The position numbers were made by a program, and so were the translations under genes. Of a DNA stretch of 23,373 nt, positions 1 to 9,906 are shown piece after piece; position 1 is the stretch's first letter; the number at the start of each line of letters is the position of its first letter. Source of the stretch: Nemertoderma westbladi (lineage: Eukaryota; Xenacoelomorpha; Nemertodermatida; Nemertodermatidae). The notes under the pieces were generated by a model. That model had not been told where the DNA came from. It did no database searches and saw nothing but the letters and a program-made list of their open reading frames with translations. The DNA is taken from positions 1-23,373 of the forward strand of contig JAUCBJ010005149.1 in NCBI GenBank assembly GCA_032718475.1, in the 5' to 3' direction.

Positions 1-85
1 TGCGATTTATGTATGTTTTATGTATTTTTTATTGTTTAAAATAAATAATATGTCGTGCAAATTGACGTGTCTTATCAAGTATGAA
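1..85. other. AT-rich left flank, no gene seen
   Basis: T-rich sequence outside the first transposable element. The only open frame is short and runs into the element. Nothing resembles a gene. Confidence 0.5.
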
Positions 86-178
86 AGATTTGGGGTGCTA
101 CTTCGTCATGTCGACACCCCCCTGCTATTTTTTTACCTGTCACTTTTTGTGTGTTTTTGGTGTTTTTTTTATATTGAT

Positions 179-191
179 GAATGTTCTAGAA
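179..191. promoter_or_regulatory. Three-unit heat-shock-element pattern in left TIR
   Basis: The sequence reads GAAtgTTCtaGAA, three perfectly alternating nGAAn pentamers with 2-bp spacing. This is the minimal HSF trimer-binding consensus. It lies inside the transposon arm and its mirror copy is at 717-729. The pattern is seen directly. Binding or heat response is inference, and TIR palindromes could also be transposase sites. Confidence 0.5.
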
Positions 192-716
192 CATTAGTAG
201 ATTTTTTTTTATGGTAGCTAGTGTTTTTTTTACTAGCTAGTTTTTATTAAATTGTAAAGTTACGGTATTTTTTTTATTTTTGTTATTGCTATTTATTAAC
301 CAATTTTTTTTATCACTTTTTTACGAATTTTAATGGTATTTTAGTATGGTACTGTAGCTAGTATTTTTATTATCTTTTTGTTATGTTTTAGGCCTAGTTA
401 TTATGTTTCATCCATTATTAATGAAGTATATTTAGTTACGGAATATATGTAACAACATGATTTGCATTTAAACTCATTGTTACCATGGTTTTTTTACATT
501 TGTTTTCTAGAATTGTTGTTTACGTTTACGAAGAGAAAGCATATGGTTGATAGTATTTTATTGAAAGGACTAGAGTATTACAGTATTACGCCAGAACATT
601 ACAAGACAAGGTCTTTATAATCCCAACGTGTGTTGAGATTGTCAATTTGAGGCATAAAAGTAAAATTTTTTATATTAAAAAAACACTAGCTACCATAAAA
701 AAAAATTGTACTAATG

Positions 717-729
717 TTCTAGAACATTC
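717..729. promoter_or_regulatory. Three-unit heat-shock-element pattern in right TIR
   Basis: TTCtaGAAcaTTC is the reverse complement of the left-arm motif at 179-191. All three pentamers are intact in both arms. Confidence 0.5.
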
Positions 730-823
730 ACCAATATCAAAAAATCATTTTAAAACACAAAATAGTGACAGGTAAAAAAGATTGGTCACGGGTGTCGTCA
801 TGACGAAGTAGTACCAGATTTGG

Positions 824-1126
824 AGTGTTGTTTTATAAAACGTTTCTGTGAGAATATTTTCGAATAGTTCATTGAGCCAGTTGATAGTTTGGATCATTCG
901 GATTTAAAGTACTGAAGTAAAAAAAACATCAAAATTTTTTTGTTCCAAATTTTGGCTAAAACAGAAATCAAAGTTTAGTAATATATTAAGAAACAATGAC
1001 AAATATTGCTAGCTAATTAGTAGAATATAACTATGCGTGACCATAGTAACAAAATTCAGTATTGCAAAAACCATTTGCTATAGAAAACGCATAGAATAGG
1101 TATCATCAAGGCCGTTTCTTGTTTCT
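824..1126. other. AT-rich spacer between transposon and minisatellite, nothing recognised
   Basis: About 300 bp of AT-rich sequence. I see no coding frame, RNA gene or repeat in it. Confidence 0.5.
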
Positions 1127-1395
1127 GAAACTTGTTGCTAGACCCCCTCACACACAGAAACTTGTTGCTGGACCCCCTCACACACAGAAATTTGTTGCTG
1201 GACCCCCTCACACACAGAAACTTGTTGCTGGACCCCCCACACACAGAAACTTGTTGCTGGACCCCCTTACACACAGAAACTTGTTGCTGGAACCCCACAC
1301 ACACAGAAACTTGTTGCTGGCCCCCCTTATACACAGAAAATTGTTGCTGGACCCCCTCACACACAGAAACTTGTTGCTGGACCCCCTCACTCATT
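1127..1395 (-). repeat. Minisatellite, inverted left arm (~9 units of ~30 bp)
   Basis: Units read CTTGTTGCTGGACCCCC followed by TCACACACAGAAA on the plus strand. This is the reverse complement of the main array that starts near 1475. There are about nine units, with 1-bp indels in the C run and the CA stretch. Open frames here on both strands are simple decapeptide repeats caused by a stop-free 30-bp unit and are not called as genes. Confidence 0.95.
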
Positions 1396-1474
1396 AAATA
1401 ATTTATAATATAAATAATTAATTAAATAAATTACTAACTAACTAGTTAGTAATTTATTAAAAAGAAACCTTAAA
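1396..1474. repeat. AT-rich palindromic spacer at the array orientation switch
   Basis: Non-repeat AT-rich sequence between the two opposite-facing arrays. Positions 1425-1438 (AATAAATTACTAAC) and 1445-1458 (GTTAGTAATTTATT) are perfect reverse complements with a 6-nt loop. An alternative fold uses the perfect 14-bp palindrome ACTAACTAGTTAGT. With the two array arms it forms a larger inverted-repeat structure. Confidence 0.9.
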
Positions 1475-4400
1475 AAGTTTCTGTGTGTGAGAAGTCCAGC
1501 AACAAGTTTATGTGTGTGAGGGGGTCCAGCAACAAGTTTCTGTGTGAAAGGGGGTCCAGCAACAAATTTCTGTGTGTGAGGGGTCCAGCAACAAGTGTCT
1601 GTGTGTGAGGGGGTCCAGCAACAAGTTTCTGTGTGTGAGGGCTCCAGCAACAAGTTTCTGTGTGAAAGGGGGTCCAGCAACAAGTTTCTGTGTGTGAGGG
1701 GGTCCAGCAACAAGTTTCTGTGTGTGAGGGGGTCCAGCAACAAGTTTCTGTGTATGAGGGGATCCAGCAACAAGTTTCTGTGTGAAAGGGGGTCCAGCAA
1801 CAAGTTTCTGTATGTGAGGGGGTCCATCAACAAGTTTCTCTGTGTGTGTGAGGGGGTCCAGCAACAAGTTTCTGTATGTGAGGGGGTCCAGCAACAAGTT
1901 TCTGTGTGAAAGGGGGTCCAGTAACAAGTTTCTGTGTGTGAGGGGTCCATCAACAAGTTTCTGTGTGTAAGGGGGTCCAGCAACAAGTTTCTGTGTGTGA
2001 GGGGTCCAGCAACAAGTTTCTGTGTGTGAGGGGTCCAGCAACAAGTTTCTGTGTGTAAGGGGTTCCAGCAACACGTTTCTGTGTGTGAGGGGGTCCAGCA
2101 ACAAGTTTCTGTGTGTGAGGAGTCCAGCAACAAGTTTCTGTGTGTGAGAAGTCCAGCAACAAGTTTATGTGTGTGAGGGGGTCCAGCAACAAGTTTCTGT
2201 GTGAAAGGGGGTCCAGTAACAAATTTCTGTGTGTGAGGGGTCCAGCAACAAGTTTCTGTGTGTGAGGGGGTCCATCAACAAGTTTCTGTGTGTGAGGGCT
2301 CCAGCAACAATTTTCTGTGTGAAAGGGGGTCCAGTAACAAGTTTCTGTGTGTGAGGGGGTCCAGCAACAAGTTTCTGTGTGTGAGGGGGTCCAGCAACAA
2401 GTTTCTGTGTATGAGGGGATCCAGCAACAAGTTTCTGTGTGAAAGGGGGTCCAGCAACAAGTTTCTGTATGTGAGGGGGTCCATCAACAAGTTTCTCTGT
2501 GTGTGTGAGGGGGTCCAGCAACAAGTTTCTGTATGTGAGGGGGTCCAGCAACAAGTTTCTGTGTGAAAGGGGGTCCAGTAACAAGTTTCTGTGTGTGAGG
2601 GGTCCATCAACAAGTTTATGTGTGTGTGTAAGGGGGTCCAGCAACAAGTTTCTGTGTGTGAGGGGGTCCAGCAACAAGTTTCTGTGTGTAAGGGGGTCCA
2701 GCAACAAGTTTCTGTTTGTGAGGGGGTCCATCAACAAGTTTCTGTGTGTGAGGGCTCCAGCAACAAGTTTCTGTATGAAAGGGGGTCCAGCAACAGGTTT
2801 CTGTATGTGAGGGAGTCCAGCAACAAGTTTCTGTGTGTGAGGGGGTCCAGCAACAAGTTTCTGTGTGTGAGGGGGTCCAGCAACAAGTTTCTGTGTGTAA
2901 GGGGGTCCAGCAACAAGTTTCTGTGTGTGAGGGGGTCCAGCAACAAGTGTCTGTGTGTGGGGGGGTCCAGCAACAAGTGTCTGTGGGTGGGGGGGTCCGG
3001 CAACAAGTTTCTGTGTGTGATGGGGGGCCAGCAACAAGTTTCTGTGTGTGATGGGGGGCCAGCAACAAGTTTCTGTGTATGAGGGGGTCCAGCAACAAGT
3101 TTCTGTGTGTGAGGGGGTCCAGCAACAAGTTTCTGTGTGTAAGGGGGTCCAGCAACAAGTGTCTGTGTGTGGGGGGGTCCGGCAACAAGTTTCTGTGTAT
3201 GAGGGGGTCCAGCAACAAGTTTCTGTGTGTGAGGGGGTCCAGCATCAAGTTTCTGTGTGTGAGGGGGTCCAGCAACAAGTTTCTGTGTGTAAGGGGGTCC
3301 AGCAACAAGTTTCTGTGTGTGTGGGGGTCCAGCAACAAGTTTCTGTGTGTGATGGGGGGCCAGCAACAAGTTTCTGTGTGTGAGAAGTCCAGCAACAAGT
3401 TTATGTGTGTGAGGGGGTCCAGCAACAAGTTTCTGTGTGAAAGGGGGTCCAGTAACAAATTTCTGTGTGTGAGGGGTCCAGCAACAAGTTTCTGTGTGTG
3501 AGGGGGTCCATCAACAAGTTTCTGTGTGTGAGGGCTCCAGCAACAATTTTCTGTGTGAAAGGGGGTCCAGTAACAAGTTTCTGTGTGTGAGGGGGTCCAG
3601 CAACAAGTTTCTGTGTGTGAGGGGGTCCAGCAACAAGTTTCTGTGTATGAGGGGATCCAGCAACAAGTTTCTGTGTGAAAGGGGGTCCAGCAACAAGTTT
3701 CTGTATGTGAGGGGGTCCATCAACAAGTTTCTCTGTGTGTGTGAGGGGGTCCAGCAACAAGTTTCTGTATGTGAGGGGGTCCAGCAACAAGTTTCTGTGT
3801 GAAAGGGGGTCCAGTAACAAGTTTCTGTGTGTGAGGGGTCCATCAACAAGTTTCTGTGTGTAAGGGGGTCCAGCAACAAGTTTCTGTGTGTGAGGGGTCC
3901 AGCAACAAGTTTCTGTGTGTGAGGGGTCCAGCAACAAGTTTCTGTGTGTAAGGGGTTCCAGCAACACGTTTCTGTGTGTGAGGGGGTCCAGCAACAAGTT
4001 TCTGTGTGTGAGGAGTCCAGCAACAAGTTTCTGTGTGTGAGAAGTCCAGCAACAAGTTTATGTGTGTGAGGGGGTCCAGCAACAAGTTTCTGTGTGAAAG
4101 GGGGTCCAGTAACAAATTTCTGTGTGTGAGGGGTCCAGCAACAAGTTTCTGTGTGTGAGGGGGTCCATCAACAAGTTTCTGTGTGTGAGGGCTCCAGCAA
4201 CAATTTTCTGTGTGAAAGGGGGTCCAGTAACAAGTTTCTGTGTGTGAGGGGGTCCAGCAACAAGTTTCTGTGTGTGAGGGGGTCCAGCAACAAGTTTCTG
4301 TGTATGAGGGGATCCAGCAACAAGTTTCTGTGTGAAAGGGGGTCCAGCAACAAGTTTCTGTATGTGAGGGGGTCCATCAACAAGTTTCTCTGTGTGTGTG

Positions 4401-7400
4401 AGGGGGTCCAGCAACAAGTTTCTGTATGTGAGGGGGTCCAGCAACAAGTTTCTGTGTGAAAGGGGGTCCAGTAACAAGTTTCTGTGTGTGAGGGGTCCAT
4501 CAACAAGTTTATGTGTGTGTGTAAGGGGGTCCAGCAACAAGTTTCTGTGTGTGAGGGGGTCCAGCAACAAGTTTCTGTGTGTAAGGGGGTCCAGCAACAA
4601 GTTTCTGTGTGTGAGGGGGTCCATCAACAAGTTTCTGTGTGTGAGGGCTCCAGCAACAAGTTTCTGTATGAAAGGGGGTCCAGCAACAGGTTTCTGTATG
4701 TGAGGGAGTCCAGCAACAAGTTTCTGTGTGTGAGGGGTCCATCAACAAGTTTATGTGTGTGTGTAAGGGGGTCCAGCAACAAGTTTCTGTGTGTGAGGGG
4801 GTCCAGCAACAAGTTTCTGTGTGTAAGGGGGTCCAGCAAAAAGTTTCTGTGTGTGAGGGGGTCCATCAACAAGTTTCTGTGTGTGAGGGCTCCAGCAACA
4901 AGTTTCTGTGTGTGAGGGGTCCAGCAACAAGTTTCTGTGTGTAAGGGGGTCCAGCAACAAGTTTCTGTGTGTGGGGACTCTAGCAACAAGTTTCTGTGTG
5001 TGAGGGGGTCCAGCAACAAGTTTCTGTGTGTGAGGGGGTCCAGCAACAAGTTTCTGTGTGTAAGGGGGTCCAGCAACAAGTTTCTGTGTGTGAGGGGTCC
5101 AGCAACAAGTTTCTGTGTGTGAGGGGTCCAGCAACAAGTTTCTGTGTGTAAGGGGGTCCAGCAACACGTTTCTGTGTGTGAGGGGGTCCAGCAACAAGTT
5201 TCTGTGTGTGAGGAGTCCAGCAACAAGTTTCTGTGTGTGAGAAGTCCAGCAACAAGTTTATGTGTATGAGGGGGTCCAGCAATAAGTTTCTGTGTGAAAG
5301 GGGGTCCAGTAACAAATTTCTGTGTGTGAGGGGTCCAGCAACAAGTTTCTGTGTGTGAGAGGGTCCAGCAACAAGTTTCTTTGTGTGAGGGGGTCCAGCA
5401 ACAAGTTTCTGTGTGTGAGGGGGTCCATCAACAAGTTTCTGTGTGTGAGGGCTCCAGCAACAATTTTCTGTGTGAAAGGGGGTCCAGTAACAAGTTTCTG
5501 TGTGTGAGGGGTCCATCAACAAGTTTATGTGTGTGAGGGGGACCAGCAACAAGTTTCTGTGTGTAAGGGGGTCCAGCAACAAGTTTCTGTGTGTGAGGGG
5601 GTCCATCAACAAGTTTCTGTGTGTGAGGGGGGTCCAGCAACAAGTTCCTGTGTGTGAGGGGGTCCAGCAACAAGTTTCTGTGTGTGAGGGGATCCAGTAA
5701 CAAGTTTCTGTGTGTGAGGGGGTCCAGCAACAAGTTTCTGTGTATGAGGGGGTCCAGCAACATAGTTTCTGTGTGTAAGGGGGTCCAGCAACAAGTTTCT
5801 GTGTATGAGGGGGTCCAGCAACAAGTTTCTGTGTGTGTGTGAGGGGGTCCAGCAACAAGTTTCTGTATGTGAGGGGGTCCAGCAACAAGTTTCTGTGTGA
5901 AAGGGGGTCCAGTAACAAGTTTCTGTGTGTGAGGGGTCCATCAACAAGTTTATGTGTGTGTGTAAGGGGGTCCAGCAACAAGTTTCTGTGTGTGAGGGGG
6001 CCAGCAACAAGTTTCTGTGTGTAAGGGGGTCCAGCAACAAGTTTCTGTGTGTGAGGGGGTCCAGCAACAAGTTTCTGTGTGTGAGGGGGTCCATCAACAA
6101 GTTTCTGTGTGTAAGGGGGTCCAGCAACAAGTTTCTGTGTGTGAGGGGGTCCAGCAACAAGTTTCTGTGTGTGAGGGGGTCCATCAACAAGTTTCTGTGT
6201 GTGAGGGGTCCATCAACAAGTTTATGTGTGTGAGGGGGACCAGCAACAAGTTTCTGTGTGTAAGGGGGTCCAGCAACAAGTTTCTGTGTGTGAGGGGGTC
6301 CATCAACAAGTTTCTGTGTGTGAGGGGGGTCCAGCAACAAGTTCCTGTGTGTGAGGGGGTCCAGCAACAAGTTTCTGTGTGTGAGGGGGTCCAGCAACAA
6401 GTTTCTGTGTATGAGGGGATCCAGCAACAAGTTTCTGTGTGAAAGGGGGTCCAGCAACAAGTTTCTGTGTGTGAGGGGGTCCATCAACAAGTTTCTGTGT
6501 GTGTGTGAGGGGGTCCAGCAACAAGTTTCTGTATGTGAGGGGGTCCAGCAACAAGTTTCTGTGTGAAAGGGGGTCCAGTAACAAGTTTCTGTGTGTGAGG
6601 GGTCCATCAACAAGTTTATGTGTGTGTGTAAGGGGGTCCAGCAACAAGTTTCTGTGTGTGAGGGGGCCAGCAACAAGTTTCTGTGTGTAAGGGGGTCCAG
6701 CAACAAGTTTCTGTGTGTGAGGGGGTCCAGCAACAAGTTTCTGTGTGTGAGGGCGTCCAGCAACAAGTTTCTGTGTGTGAGGGGCTCCAGCAACAGGTTT
6801 CTGTATGTGAAAGGGGGTCCAGCAACAAGTTTCTGTGTGTGAGGGAGTCCAGCAACACGTTTCTGTGTGTGCGTAAGGGGGTCCAGCAACAAGTTTCTGT
6901 GTGTGAGGGGGGTCCAGCAACAAGTTTCTGTGTGTGAGGGGGGTCCAGCAACAAGTTTCTGTGTGCGAGGGGGTCCAATCAACAAGTTTCTGTGTGTGAG
7001 GGCGTCCAGCAACAAGTTTCTGTGTGTGAGGGGGTCCGGCAACAAGTTTCTGTGTGTAAGGGGGTCCAGCAACAAGTTTCTGTGTGCGAGGGGGTCCAAC
7101 AACAAGTTTCTGTATGTGAGGGAGTCCAGCAACAAGTTTCTGTGTGCGAGGGGGTCCAACAACAAGTTTATGTATGTGAGGGGGTCCAACAACAAGTTTC
7201 TGTGTGCGAGGGGGTCCAACAACAAGTTTCTGTGTGCGAGGGGGTCCAATAACAAGTTTCTGTATGTGAGGGGGTCCAACAACAAGTTTCTGTGTGTGAG
7301 GGGGTCCAGCAACAAGTTTCTGTGTGTGAGGGAATCCAGCAACAAGTTTCTGTATGTGAGGGGGTCCAACAACAAGTTTATGTATGTGAGGGGGTCCAAC

Positions 7401-8241
7401 AACAAGTTTCTGTGTGCGAGGGGGTCCATCAACAAGTTTCTGTGTGTGTTTGAGGGGGTCCAGCAACAAGTTTCTGTGTGTGAGGGGGTCCAGCAACAAG
7501 TTTCTGTGTGCGAGGGGGTCCAGCAACAAGTTTCTGTGTGTGAGGGGGTCCAGCAACAAGTTTCTGTGTGTGAGGGCGTCCAGCAACAAGTTTCTGTGTG
7601 TGAGGGGGTCCAGCAACAAGTTTCTGTGTGTGAGGGGGTCCATCAACAAGTTTCTGTGTGTGAGGGGGTCCAGCAACAAGTTTCTGTGTGTGTGTGTGAG
7701 GGGGTCCAGCAACAAGTTTCTGTGTGTGAGGGGGTCCATCAACAAGTGTCTGTGTGTGAGGGGGGTCCAGCAACAAGTTTCTGTCTGTGTGTGAGGGGGT
7801 CCAGCAACAAGTTCCTGTGTGTGAGGGGGTCCAGCAACAAGTTTCTGTGTGTGAGGGGGTCCAGCAACAAGTTTCTGTGTGTGAGGGGGTCCAGCAACAT
7901 AGTTTCTGTGTGTGAGGGGGGTCCAGCAACAAGTTCCTGTGTGTGAGGGGGTCCAGCAACAAGTTTCTGTGTGTGAGGGGGTCCAACAACAAGTTTCTGT
8001 GTGTGAGGGGGTCCAACAACAAGTTTCTGTGTGTGAGGGGGGTCCAACAACAAGTTTCTGTGTGTGTGTGAGGGGGTCCAACAACAAGTTTCTGTGTGTG
8101 TGTGAGGGGGTCCAACAACAAGTTTCTGTGTGTGAGGGGGGTCCAACAACAAGTTTCTGTGTGTGTGTGAGGGGGTCCAACAACAAGTTTCTGTGTGTGT
8201 GTGAGGGGTTTCCAACAACAAGTTTCTGTGTCCGAGGGTGC
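1475..8241 (+). repeat. Giant ~30-bp minisatellite, main arm (~225 units)
   Basis: Each unit has a run of about five G, then TCCAGCAACAAG, then TTTCTGTGTGTGA. Variants include GTCCATCAACAAG, TGTGAAAGGGG, TATGAGGGGATCC, TGTGCGAGGGG and units with extra GT dinucleotides, so an internal GT microsatellite changes unit length. Units with GTCCAACAACAAG cluster at about 7090-7420 and 7980-8220, showing local homogenisation. The plus strand is strongly G+T rich. Because 30 is divisible by three and the unit lacks stops in several frames, long decapeptide open frames occur on both strands, up to 659 codons on the minus strand. They start and end at unit indels and carry no recognisable domain. Confidence 0.97.
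3384..4697 (+). repeat. Higher-order repeat in the minisatellite (~657-bp period)
   Basis: The rare variant GAGAAGTCC followed one unit later by AAGTTTATG marks block starts. GAAGTCC occurs at 1491, 2148, 3384, 4041 and 5241, with spacings 657, 1236, 657 and 1200 bp. The 309-bp stretch at 2258-2566 recurs, identical when translated, at 3494-3802 and 4151-4459. About 1.35 kb near 1480-2830 matches 3373-4723 at an offset of 1893 bp (657 + 1236). The coordinates given cover two adjacent 657-bp copies. Confidence 0.85.
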
Positions 8242-8334
8242 GGAATACGATGAGGGGTGTCTAGAGAAAAACTAAATGACAATGTAGCTTACTTTGTCAT
8301 TTACTTTTTCTCTAGAAACCCTTCATCGTATTCC
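8242..8334. repeat. 93-bp near-perfect hairpin at the right edge of the minisatellite
   Basis: The left arm 8242-8282 begins GGAATACGATGAGGGG and contains TCTAGAGAAAAAC. The right arm 8294-8334 ends CCCTTCATCGTATTCC. By hand alignment the 41-nt arms match at about 38 positions without gaps, around an 11-nt loop. The left arm starts at the last minisatellite unit. I see no TSD. It may be a small foldback element, a structure tied to array growth, or a transcribed hairpin such as a microRNA-like precursor. The sequence alone does not decide. Confidence 0.9.
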
Positions 8335-8816
8335 GTTGGTTTAGCGAAATATACTGTATTAACGGGGAGCGCGCCTGATTAATGCTTATTTATTTTGGTG
8401 CATAAATTCCCATTTAAAGAATATATTTTTTACGTCTACTTTTGTTATACAGTCCCTAGTCAGCCCTCGTTACGGTTTGACTTCTCCAGCGTCTGGCGGC
8501 AACCTAAGTAAGTACGTAACGCTAGTTTTGGTCTGAATCTACACATCTACTATCTTCAAATCTACTGTATATTAAATTCACTACTTATATTACCCTTATA
8601 GGCCTAGGCCTTCTGCAGTTTCCATACCTTACTGAAGTACCGGTCACATAAGTACATAACAGTACATACAGTACATAAGTACCGTAGGTTTTAACTATAT
8701 TTTACTGCTCTTATGTAGTTGAATTCAATTTTGGTCCTGACGATACCCCAACGGGGAGAAATAAATTGACCGTTAATTTACAACAACATTTTAAACTTGG
8801 CGATAAACCTCCTGCA
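8335..8816. other. Intergenic, no gene seen; short GTACATA-type repeats
   Basis: AT-rich non-coding sequence. Around 8636-8690 the motifs AAGTACCG, AAGTACATAA, CAGTACATA and AAGTACCGTAG repeat, partly as inverted copies. There is no convincing coding frame or RNA gene. Confidence 0.5.
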
Positions 8817-8838
8817 CCCCCCCCCCCCCCCCCCCCCC
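8817..8838. repeat. 22-bp poly(C) homopolymer
   Basis: An uninterrupted run of 22 C followed by ACCCCACCCC. The minus strand could form G-quadruplexes. It creates a spurious glycine-rich open frame on the minus strand. Confidence 0.95.
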
Positions 8839-8984
8839 ACCCCACCCCAACACTTTGGTGTGCTGACATTCGCAATAATTTCTGTAGGTACCGGTTTATA
8901 TAATATATAATTTTGTTGCGAGCGACAAAATAGGTGAGCCGTAGCATTTATAGTGGTATCATTCGTGGGTCGGTCTGTCTGTGC

Positions 8985-9029
8985 CATTTTTACACGTTGT
9001 GGGGTCTTCGAGCAGCACGTGTTAAAATG
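8985..9029. repeat. Hairpin with 13-bp arms
   Basis: CATTTTTACACGT (8985-8997) pairs with ACGTGTTAAAATG (9017-9029) at 12 of 13 positions around a 19-nt loop. A second inverted pair, GGTCTGTCTG near 8972 and CAGACAGACC near 9088, lies outside it. Origin unknown. Confidence 0.5.
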
Positions 9030-9428
9030 TTCAATGACTGAGCAGCGACTAATTAACAAATTTATGAGGGATTCATTGACCAGCTACAGACAGACCAATA
9101 TTGTGACATATATTTTAGTTTAATGTTTGATTCAATTAAAGGCACAAATTAAAAAGGCTACAAATATATAGGGTTGAATAATTAAATTAGTCACCCATTA
9201 AAAGGTAGGCAAATATAAGTTGCAATCTATATAAATTTTTAAATTCAGTAGTGTGCGTGTGTTGTGTATTGATTCCGTAGATTTCATGTTGAAATAGCGT
9301 TCATTAACTTAATTTCTATTTAATTATTCAGGCATACTAATACCCACTTTAAATTAGTTCGTGTGTGTTAAGTGTGTAAGATTTGATTGTTTTGGCACGA
9401 ACCCATTAGGGCACAGAAACTGACGGAT
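9030..9428. other. Intergenic, no gene seen
   Basis: AT-rich sequence with no coding frame above 60 codons and no RNA gene that I can recognise. Confidence 0.4.
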
Positions 9429-9430
9429 TC

Positions 9431-9479
9431 TTCGCGAATTTCGCAAACGTCGCGAATTTCGCAAACGTCGCAAACTTCG
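9431..9479. repeat. Short CpG-containing tandem repeat (18-bp unit, ~2.5 copies)
   Basis: The unit TCGCGAATTTCGCAAACG repeats twice and is followed by a partial third copy ending CAAACTTCGG. It is CpG-rich against AT-rich surroundings. Confidence 0.8.
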
Positions 9480-9578
9480 GTAATTTTTTCTACAATTTTG
9501 ACTCCTTAAGCAAAAGTGTCCCGAATGAGTTTTTTAACTTTTATTTCTTTGTGATTTTGATTGCTTTTTTATATTAGT

Positions 9579-9591
9579 GAATGTTCTAGAA
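9579..9591. promoter_or_regulatory. Three-unit heat-shock-element pattern, second TIR element, left arm
   Basis: GAAtgTTCtaGAA, identical to the motif at 179-191 although the surrounding arm has diverged. Confidence 0.5.
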
Positions 9592-9788
9592 CCTTAGTAG
9601 ATTTTTTATGGTATATAGCTAGTATTTTTTACTAGCTAGTAATTTTTGGAAATTATTTTGGTCATTAATATATTCTTCAACAGTTTAACCTGAAATATCA
9701 TGGACTTTCACATTTTTTATAATTTCTAAAAATACTAGCTAGCAAAAAACACTACCGGTAGCTATCATAAAGAACATATCTACTAATG

Positions 9789-9801
9789 TTCTAGAACTTT
9801 C
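9789..9801. promoter_or_regulatory. Three-unit heat-shock-element pattern, second TIR element, right arm
   Basis: TTCtaGAActTTC keeps the three-pentamer spacing. Only a linker base differs from the copy at 717-729. Confidence 0.5.
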
Positions 9802-9906
9802 ACCAATAACAAAAAAATTTAAAAACTCTAAAAAAGGATTGGTGAAGAATGGCTGGGGTGTCGACAGGGCGAAGTAGGGACCGTGTTGCTTAACCCCTTA
9901 GAGCCT

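Larger units (their letters stand above)
94..815. mobile_element. Non-autonomous DNA transposon (MITE-like) with ~140-bp inverted repeats and 8-bp TSD
   Basis: The left end starts GGTGCTACTTCGTCATG (94-110). The right end finishes CATGACGAAGTAGTACC (799-815), whose reverse complement matches the left end at 16 of 17 positions. The inverted arms stay similar inward over about 140 bp (roughly 94-235 against 675-815), including TTTTTTACCTGTCACT, a TTCTAGAA-centred palindrome and ATGGTAGCTAGTG. Both ends are flanked by the exact direct repeat AGATTTGG (86-93 and 816-823), an 8-bp target-site duplication. The ~440-bp centre is AT-rich and has no transposase-like frame, so the element is non-autonomous. 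An 8-bp TSD is known for hAT and P elements, while long TIRs are more typical of Mutator-like elements (usually 9-bp TSD). The superfamily is left open. Related sequences lie at ~9510-9882 and ~22385-22450. Confidence 0.85.
9510..9882. mobile_element. Second, diverged copy of the TIR element; left end degraded
   Basis: The right end finishes GGTGTCGACAGGGCGAAGTAGGGACC at 9882, matching the right terminus of the 94-815 element. Inner arms at about 9571-9640 and 9725-9805 are inverted repeats sharing the TTCTAGAA palindrome, the TAGTAGAT motif and TAGCTAGTA. The centre is much shorter than in the first copy. The left terminus cannot be aligned cleanly and no TSD is visible, so this boundary is approximate. 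Confidence 0.7.

Noticed and set aside
1127-8241. CRISPR-like array
   Set aside because: Units are contiguous without unique spacers, and the context is animal DNA with LINEs and MITEs.
1438-8282. Long open frames of decapeptide repeats on both strands of the 30-bp minisatellite (up to 659 codons)
   Set aside because: A 30-bp unit without stops stays open in several frames by arithmetic. Frames start and end at unit indels, both strands are open at once, and there is no domain, splice or promoter evidence.
8711-9059. Glycine-rich minus-strand frames
   Set aside because: The glycine run is the translated poly(C) tract and the rest is unlike any protein I know.
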